A stretch of DNA of 64,000 nt. Origin: Hemerocallis citrina (taxonomy: Eukaryota; Streptophyta; Magnoliopsida; Asparagales; Asphodelaceae). The stretch's first letter is position 1. Every line of letters starts with the position of its first letter. Under the pieces are notes generated by a model that ran no database searches, had not been told where the DNA came from, and saw only the letters and a list, made by a program, of their open reading frames with translations. Made by a program: the position numbers and the translations under genes. The stretch lies in assembly GCA_017893485.1 (NCBI GenBank), contig CM030364.1, positions 249,167,122 to 249,231,121 of the forward strand, written 5' to 3'. Shown in pieces: positions 57,554 to 64,000 of this stretch.

Positions 57554-58169
57554 GAGCATATGTAGTTGTTAGATGTTAAAATTTGGGGATTTGGCAAATA
57601 GGAATAGAAAATTTGGAAATGAGTTGTAGTCGTTAAACCCAAAAAATGGCTTTTGAGTTTAAAAAAGAAACATAAGGGAGATGATTTCCCTTCTCGTTCA
57701 TAAATTTTATATTTATTTTATTATTTCCCTACTTTTAGAGTTAGGGGCAGGATATCATTTCCCTTTTCATTTAATTTTTTTTTAAAAAAATTGGGACGGG
57801 ATATCATTTCTCTTTTCAATTATTATTATTTTTTAAAAAAAACAGGACATGATATCATATCTCGTCCGATGTGTATTATTTTTTAAAAAAACGGGACATG
57901 ATATCATATCTCGTCCGATGTGTTTAATTTGTAAAAAAAATAGACGAAATATCATTCGTTGTCCCTACATTTTTTTTATTGGAGAATCTGAGTAACGGAC
58001 GACTAATCATATTCTGATTGCCACATTTTGCAAATCTTATATCCTCTCTCAAATATGGCCAGCGACTATTCACCCCAAACCCAAAAAATGGAAAATGGCC
58101 AACGACTACAACTCATTTTTTGCCAAATTGGGGGTATTTTGAAAAAATGGCCAACGACTACAGATGCTC
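57554..58169. mobile_element. Harbinger-type MITE, 616 bp
   Basis: Target duplication TAA at 57551-57553 and 58170-58172. Terminal repeats GAGCATATGTAGTTGTT (left) and GAGCATCTGTAGTCGTTGG (right, reverse complement), each followed by a second AATGAGTTGTAGTCGTT copy about 70 bases inside. The interior has repeated GGGACATGATATCATATCTC / CGTCCGATGTG units (about 57843-57925). It is related to 19524-20151. Confidence 0.85.
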
Positions 58170-58740
58170 TAAAAGAGTAGTCTTAGTAAGGGAAAAGACA
58201 TACGATCTAAGAGATAAATTCCATATAATCTTGTAGAGTTGATCTATAAAGAAGCCTGGAATCAATAAAGACTATCTTTTTTATTATTGTTCAATATAAG
58301 GTATGAATAACTAATCTCTTCCCCTTAGGAGAGTTTTGAAAGGCTCTACCTGAAAGATCTTGCAAAAAGATCAATTTACAACATTTCATAGTTGAGCTAT
58401 ACACCTAGTGGTAGAAAACGAGCTAGATTGTGGTTTCCTGTACTGAAGTGCTACTCAGTTGTTCCAGACGTATCCCTTGAATGAAGCTCTCTTGAAGAGC
58501 ATATTATTCATAGGATGGGAGAAACTTAAAATGAGCACGGAAATTGGGGCGCATACCAAATATATTTTATCCACCGGTAGTAACCAGTACAGAACAACTC
58601 AAAGAGCTCAGCTAAGTCAGAAGCATGTTGGGCCATTTTGTTTGATTTGTTTGGTATCCTTAGGAACCTTTCCTTACTCTTGATTCCTTTACTTATTGTT
58701 TCAAGCTTATATCTAAATTAGAATCTTAAAACAGAATGGA
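58170..58740 (+). other. Pararetroviral leader region
   Basis: Directly follows the MITE. AATAAA at 58264-58269 lies about 95 bases past the MITE, at the expected position of a terminally redundant poly(A) signal. A degenerate tRNA-Met-like binding word (TGGTAGAAAACGAGC, about 58412) could be the minus-strand priming site, but matches poorly. Confidence 0.35.
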
Positions 58741-59180
58741 TAATAGTAATAGTTCCAATTATGAGTTGATTCAAGAATTAATGGTGGAATGATAGTTAGT
58801 GGGTTTTTTATATTTATTATCCTCAAAGTTTAACACGCCCAGTTGATTTTTATGAGTTTAAATTATTTTTCTTTAGCATAGAACGATTAATAATTGTAAC
58901 AATAAATCAGGTTAATCCTAGTCAAACTAGTAATATAAATGTTCAAATAATTGATGACATAACTTTTCATGAAAGATTTTTATTATTCTTCGAAAATGGA
59001 GAATATAATAGCAATATATTTAGTCGATCAAGAAGGAATATAGAAAAAATAGAAATCTTGAAGAAAACGAATACATAGAAGAACCTCATATGATAATGAT
59101 AGTGAATTCTCAGAAACAAAATCTGAAACCATGAGAGGATTTGAAGCTATGTTTGAGTATTTTAAATAATGGGAGAATAA
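58741..59180 (+). pseudogene. AT-rich coding remnant after the leader
   Basis: Short stretches of Asn/Ile-rich coding sense with many stops. An Asp/Glu/Ser-rich piece lies near 59090-59160. Placed here it could be the first gene of the pararetrovirus, but no motif identifies it. Confidence 0.3.
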
Positions 59181-59598
59181 TAATGTATGTTATTTTCAAA
59201 AATATTAATTTTAATTTTTTTGATACTATCTTGTTCTCGTTTGCAGGCAATCACAACTCTTTTATCATAGTCACGCAGTGCCACACAGTTCGTATCATAG
59301 CTTGATTTACGAGTAAGTAATTTTCAATTAATTTTTTCACAGTTTAGCACCAATCCATACACCGTAGAATTAAAAACATAATATTCAATATCAAAAATAG
59401 AAATTACTCCAAAACCCAAAACCATAAAATATTTAATAAAAGGACACACATCCTATATAAAATATTATAGGAAGTGTATTACAGAAATTTAATTGAAAAT
59501 TAGGTCATTTTTCTAAATAATTTTGAAACAAGGCTATTTTGTAAATATTTCCAAAAAAAGACCATAAGAATAAATGACCCGCATTTTCAAAGGGTTGG
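59181..59598. other. AT-rich spacer
   Basis: No gene or repeat recognised. Confidence 0.4.
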
Positions 59599-60006
59599 TG
59601 TAACACCTTAATTTTTTTTCCTTTTATTTTCAATTTTATAACTCCAAATTCAATTATTTCAATTTCTATACAATTTTAAACATAAACTAAAATAGTTATA
59701 TTTCAAATAAAATTTTGGCAGAGTTTTCCATGAAATTTTAGCCCTTTTACAGATTTTCCTTACGGAAATCTGCAAACAACCACACAAAACAATGTACCTG
59801 CAATATATTTCAGTCCTCCCCAGGCCAAATCATTCAACATCGAAAATGCAATAATATCCACGACTCTGGGGGTATAATACTTCATAATAAGCAAGATACG
59901 AATTAAAACAAAAAAATCTTTTGAAAACATATATGGTTTTTTAGAAAAACCTTTCAAAAATCAACCACACAACGAGGTGGGTACAGGCTTTCATAATTCA
60001 TCACAA

Positions 60007-60007
<1 letters not shown>

Positions 60008-60087
<80 letters not shown>
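60008..60087. repeat. (AT)n microsatellite, about 38 repeats
   Basis: Uninterrupted AT dinucleotides. Confidence 0.97.
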
Positions 60088-60088
<1 letters not shown>

Positions 60089-60576
60089 AACACCTTAAAG
60101 TTATACACATAATCTCCCATAAAACCAAATAATACACCATATACCCACATTACTACATATCATATATACATATAGATATATATATAATCCATCAACTACA
60201 AACAAAAATATAACAACCAAACCTTATCACTACCTCACCTCGCTGCTATCAAACCTGCAGGAGAGTTAGGGTCATCTACTCTTAGGGAGGGACTCCCCTA
60301 ACCCCCCGAAAACAACAGGGGTTAGTCATGTCTGGTGTGAGTATAATCAAATATAAATTTTAACTTAGAATGAATAAAATAAAAGAAGACAGAAACTCTG
60401 AAAATACCAACATGGTAGTAAATTAAGTTATAACCAATGGAATGCCTGAGAATAATGTACATTTGAAATTATAATTTAACCATATCTTCAAATAGCCCAA
60501 AATATAGTTATTGCAAATCCACCTCATGCATCTCATTATCCTTGATTTACCGAGAGATTCGAACCCAAGCAGATAG

Positions 60577-60605
60577 TTCCCACTATTTGCTTGAAATAGC
60601 GGGAA
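60577..60605. repeat. Hairpin, 12-bp arms
   Basis: TTCCCACTATTT, loop GCTTG, AAATAGCGGGAA; 11 of 12 pairs. A related hairpin, CCTACTATT...AATAGTGGG, is at 61570-61595. Confidence 0.8.
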
Positions 60606-61149
60606 GTAGTTCCTAAGCCTGAATCTCAAACTCCACCTATTAACTGTTTTCATTAACTTAATTAAACATAACAATTATCCCACCTTTTAATCACCACCAC
60701 ATTCCCAATATATAAATATACATTACTAACCTTCATTCTCGAATATATATTACTTCACTTCATTACTAACAATCATCATAATATCAAGTATAAAGTTCTA
60801 TTACCACATTCTTACACAATATCGAATCTTTATATATATACATATATCATCATACTTTCCGCTTAAAGCAAACCACAATTTTTACTTCATAACTTAACTT
60901 ATTTTCTTTGCTTTATACACATACATTCTATTCATCATATAAAGATTAAAACATTCATTATAGTGCCTCACATTCATTATTTATATCCATTCTTATTTCA
61001 TCACACCTTTATCATTTACTTTCTTTTCATTCGTAAACCCATACAAATTTCATACCTGTTAATTATTCACTCATTCTCTTCAATATCACTTACCATTCTC
61101 ATATCCATTTCCATACACAAACATATACACACGGGAAGTTTCTTACACA

Positions 61150-61452
61150 AAGTCTGACACCCCCGAAGCTACGTCCTCCTCCTGGCATATAGCAACAAGG
61201 GAAAACATCGCACCCTAAGTAGAACTTGGGTACTTCCTCCCGGCCGAAGCTAGCGAGGGAAAAGAAAATACCGCACCCTAGCGAAGCCGGGTACTTCCTC
61301 GTGGCAAAATCAATGAGGGAAAGAAAACACTGCACCCCTAGTTTCACTAGGGTACTTCCTCGCGACATCTGTCATCGAGGGAATATCACCGCACCCCAAC
61401 TGAGCTAGGTAATAACATCACAACTCAAGCCAATAGCTTGGAATATCACATT
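61150..61452. repeat. Hairpin cluster, copy 1
   Basis: Modules of about 60 bases: CACCGCAC, hairpin CCC-NNN...NNN-GGG, TACTTCCTCG, spacer, GAGGGAAA. Stems at 61214-61230 (CCTAAGT/ACTTGGG), 61276-61291 (imperfect), 61336-61352 (CCCTAG/CTAGGG). Direct repeat of 62226-62520. Confidence 0.85.
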
Positions 61453-62225
61453 AATTTATTTTCATTTTCATCTTACAATTCACTTTAATTTTCATTTCCA
61501 TCTCATAACACAACTATCATATCAACAATCCGCCAATTCACCATGGGAGATGTGCCAAGGTAAGTAGTTCCTACTATTCCCCTGGAAATAGTGGGTGTAT
61601 AATTCCTCGACACAATTCCAAGGTGCATCAAATTATATCATAGCATATTTTTCGTTTAATAACCATTCTCATATTCCTCACATAATACACCTTACTTCAA
61701 GTTTTACACTCATATTAGATTTTACTTTACTATTTTCATTCATACAATATCATATCATACATATACACTTTCTTTACGTCTCATATTTAATCACATAACA
61801 CGATGCAATTCTTTCATGAATATCCACATCACCATCTCTTTATTTTCATTTATAATTATATAATGCAATTTCATCGTTTTTCATACTTAGTTAATCACAT
61901 ATTCCATTTATCATTTATTTCCATTTGCATACTCATGAATCATATTCTTTCATACTCATCTTCATATATGTACATTTTCTTTCGCTCTACTTATTCATTT
62001 CCACTCAGATACTTACTTCACTTTCTCATTTCCACTTTACATTAACTATTTTTTTTTTCTTTCTGATTCTCATATCACATTATATGCTTTCTTTACTTTC
62101 CCATTTCCCTTTCATTCCACATTTATTCATTTTAATGATTTGTTGACCAGTAAGCCACAATATCTCAATATACTGAAAGCCGACTGCCTAGTAAAGTACG
62201 CGGATCGAAGCTCACACAAAGTTTT

Positions 62226-62577
62226 ACACGTCTGAGGCTACATCTTCCTCCCAGCCTATTTCAGCGAGGGAAACACCACACCCCAAGTAGAACTTGGGTA
62301 CTTCCTCCCAGCCGAAGCCAGCAAGGAAAAAGAAACACCGCACCCCAGCGAAGCTGGGTACTTCCTCGTGGCAAAGCCAACGACGGAAAGAAAACACCGC
62401 ACCTCTAGTTTTACTAGGGTACTTCCTTGCGAAATCTGTCATCGTGGGAATATCACCGCACCCCAGTTTAGCTGGGTAATAACCGGGCCTTAAGACGATA
62501 GCTTGGGTGATAAAAACACCGCACCCCAAATATAGTTTGGGTAATAAACACCGCACCCCAAGCCCGTCCTTGGGTGT
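62226..62577. repeat. Hairpin cluster, copy 2
   Basis: Same modules as copy 1, plus two more. Stems: 62282-62298 CCCAAGT/ACTTGGG; 62344-62358 CCCAGC/GCTGGG; 62403-62419 CTCTAG/CTAGGG; 62462-62476 CCCAG/CTGGG; 62525-62541 CCCAAA/TTTGGG; 62557-62574 CCCAAG/CTTGGG. Flanks CCGCA and TAC/TAA are kept while stems differ. Confidence 0.9.
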
Positions 62578-63026
62578 TAGGAGGTCTAGCCCAAATCCCC
62601 AGGATTTCTGTAGATACTGGTCAACAAAAAAATTTATCAGTTATTATCATTTTCAATTCATATTTTCATCTCATTTCAACACCACACAGCATCTCATCTT
62701 TTACATCAATAATTTGCCACATTCTTAACTTTAACCATGCGATTTATTATCACATAATCTCACACATTCACATACATCTGGTTATTTCATTTATAAGATT
62801 ATTACCTCACATTATTCCGTATTATAAACGCACCAAAGTATTTATTTACTCACATTATAATGTCTTAGGCACATGCCAAATGAAATAGATGATTATATCA
62901 TATGACCGCCCATTAGTTTCACTTTAAACATTACTAACTCATTAATTTCATCGATTACGATACCTTAATTCATTATCACCCATATATATCACACACATAC
63001 ACCAAATAGGTCAATACATCATAACA

Positions 63027-63027
<1 letters not shown>

Positions 63028-63064
<37 letters not shown>
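63028..63064. repeat. (AT)n microsatellite
   Basis: Uninterrupted AT dinucleotides. Confidence 0.95.
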
Positions 63065-63066
<2 letters not shown>

Positions 63067-63460
63067 TTTTTGTTTACCGTATATTATATGTATATCAACC
63101 CCAATTATTTCATATTAGCATACATATGCCCAATGTATCACCCATAACACTGAATATTCAAAATCACACAAATTCACCATATAACAAAATTTTAACAAAT
63201 AATAATTCTGTATTTTCGGTTAAATCTTCATTTAGCTGAATCCCACAAAAATCACTTCGAAACCGCATAAAATTCTGTGACAACAATATATATACTTAGT
63301 ATAATCATACTCACTTGATATCCCACGAAGACTCGAAGCACCACTTCTCCATCCCACACTGAAGTCGCTAACATTTGCTATTATCAAATTCCAAAGAAAA
63401 TTAGGGCCCAAAACATCCAAACCAGTCACAGGTAATAATAATAATAATCCTAATGTCACT

Positions 63461-63504
63461 CAGGCGTTTTATTGAACGCCTGGCATGCACACGTGTGATG
63501 CATG
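63461..63504. repeat. Hairpin followed by a palindrome
   Basis: CAGGCGTT-TTATTG-AACGCCTG (63461-63482) is a perfect 8-bp stem. It is followed directly by GCATGCACACGTGTGATGCATG, whose core CACACGTGTG is a perfect palindrome with a CACGTG (G-box) centre. Confidence 0.85.
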
Positions 63505-64000
63505 TATTATTCGAATTCCTAAAGAATTTTTATCTCCATAAAATTTCTAAAAAACACCCCACACTATTCTAATGGTTCAACTACAATTTCTTTTACTATT
63601 AAGGAGATAATTCTCATATATTTACTTCCCTTTTAAAAACCAAAAATCCTAATTTATAAGCAACTTGCAAAATCTCCAATAATTTGCTAATTTCTTGCCT
63701 CTATAATACCCAACACCTCCTAATTTCCCTACTACAATAATTCTATTCAATAGAAATTAAAATCACTTAATTATATACAAATAAAATAGAATAGGGTATA
63801 CCTTTCCATTGCTTTTTCTCCAAATTGAAGCCACCATGAGGAAGAGAACCCTTCAATTAGCATATCCCTAGTTTTAATCAAAATTTTATAAAAGAAAACC
63901 CCGGGATTTCGGCTTGGAAATGGACGGGAAAATGGGTCGCCTTTTTGTTGGGCGCAAGCGAAACAGGAGAAGGGAGAAGAAGGAGGGGGGGAATAATATA

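Larger units (their letters stand above)
54421..59180 (+). mobile_element. Endogenous pararetrovirus (Caulimoviridae), decayed
   Basis: Order on +: protease, reverse transcriptase and RNase H (54580-56400), a second weak ORF region (56545-57400), a promoter-like region (57430-57553) interrupted by a MITE, a poly(A) signal (58264) and further weak, AT-rich coding remnants (58740-59170). Integrase and LTRs are lacking, and the RT/RNase H resembles caulimovirid more than Gypsy polymerases. Base composition is very AT-rich with A-biased codons, unlike the nearby Gypsy element. Numerous stops and frameshifts make it non-infectious. The genus is not assigned. Confidence 0.75.
59599..64000. repeat. 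Non-coding LTR-like repeat region with hairpin clusters, continues past the window
   Basis: Begins TGTAACACCTTAATTTT at 59599, a start like that of plant LTR/LARD elements. It contains AACCTGCAGGAGAGTTAGGG (60255), two copies of a hairpin cluster, two (AT)n runs and long C/T/A-rich stretches. No coding sequence is recognised on either strand, and the right end is not reached. Identification as a single element is inference. Confidence 0.4.

Noticed and set aside
60541..60610. tRNA-like GGGTTCGAATC word on the minus strand
   Set aside because: A B-box match alone, without an A box or cloverleaf; the adjacent hairpin explains the local structure.

Overview
The window is nuclear DNA of a flowering plant, probably a eudicot. 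It is AT-rich, carries a spliced host gene with GT-AG introns, and is otherwise built of nested transposable elements of plant type (MULE, L1-type LINE, Ty3/Gypsy Tat lineage, hAT and Harbinger MITEs, Helitron, endogenous pararetrovirus). There are no bacterial-style operons, rRNA genes, canonical tRNA genes or CRISPR arrays. I do not name a species.

Layout. 1-5236: right part of a Mutator-like element (MULE) with a decayed transposase on + and a decayed plant-mobile-domain (PMD) gene on -. 5.7-11.46 kb: decayed L1-type LINE. 12.2-12.9 kb: a 347-bp tandem duplication. 13.0-18.4 kb: a second MULE with long terminal inverted repeats; its transposase (-) is split by a 1.85-kb poly(A) retroposon with an 11-bp target duplication. 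18.5-20.15 kb: Harbinger-type MITEs. 21.08-27.21 kb (-): the one intact-looking host gene, a selenoprotein-K-like glycine-rich membrane protein of 107 residues in four exons. Its first intron (5.6 kb) holds a hAT MITE, a second hAT-like element, a Helitron and a long-inverted-repeat MITE. An 880-bp MULE-type MITE with a 9-10 bp target duplication lies 261 bp upstream of its ATG. 29.4-38.9 kb: remains of a minus-strand Tat-like element (gag-protease without polymerase) and large hairpin-forming tandem arrays, interrupted by a 1543-bp solo LTR with target duplication AATGG.

40,248-53,843 is a complete 13.6-kb Tat-lineage LTR retrotransposon (target duplication CTTAC, LTRs 661/662 bp, about 98% identical by eye). 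It has gag-protease, a pol with two RNase H domains and a DD35E integrase, a 210-bp dimeric array, an antisense transcription unit with two introns, its own TATA box and a downstream AATAAA, and a 15 x 58-bp array before the polypurine tract. Sense and antisense genes all carry a few premature stops, so this copy is recently dead or dying. It sits inside an older repeat (39.0-40.24 / 53.85-54.4 kb).

54.5-59.2 kb is a decayed endogenous pararetrovirus (Caulimoviridae), with a 616-bp Harbinger MITE inserted at its TATA-like motif. 59.6-64 kb is a non-coding, LTR-like repeat with clustered small hairpins whose stems change sequence together.

Only the selenoprotein-K-like gene looks functional for the host. 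The most unusual signals are the antisense unit of the retrotransposon and the families of hairpin modules in four separate arrays.
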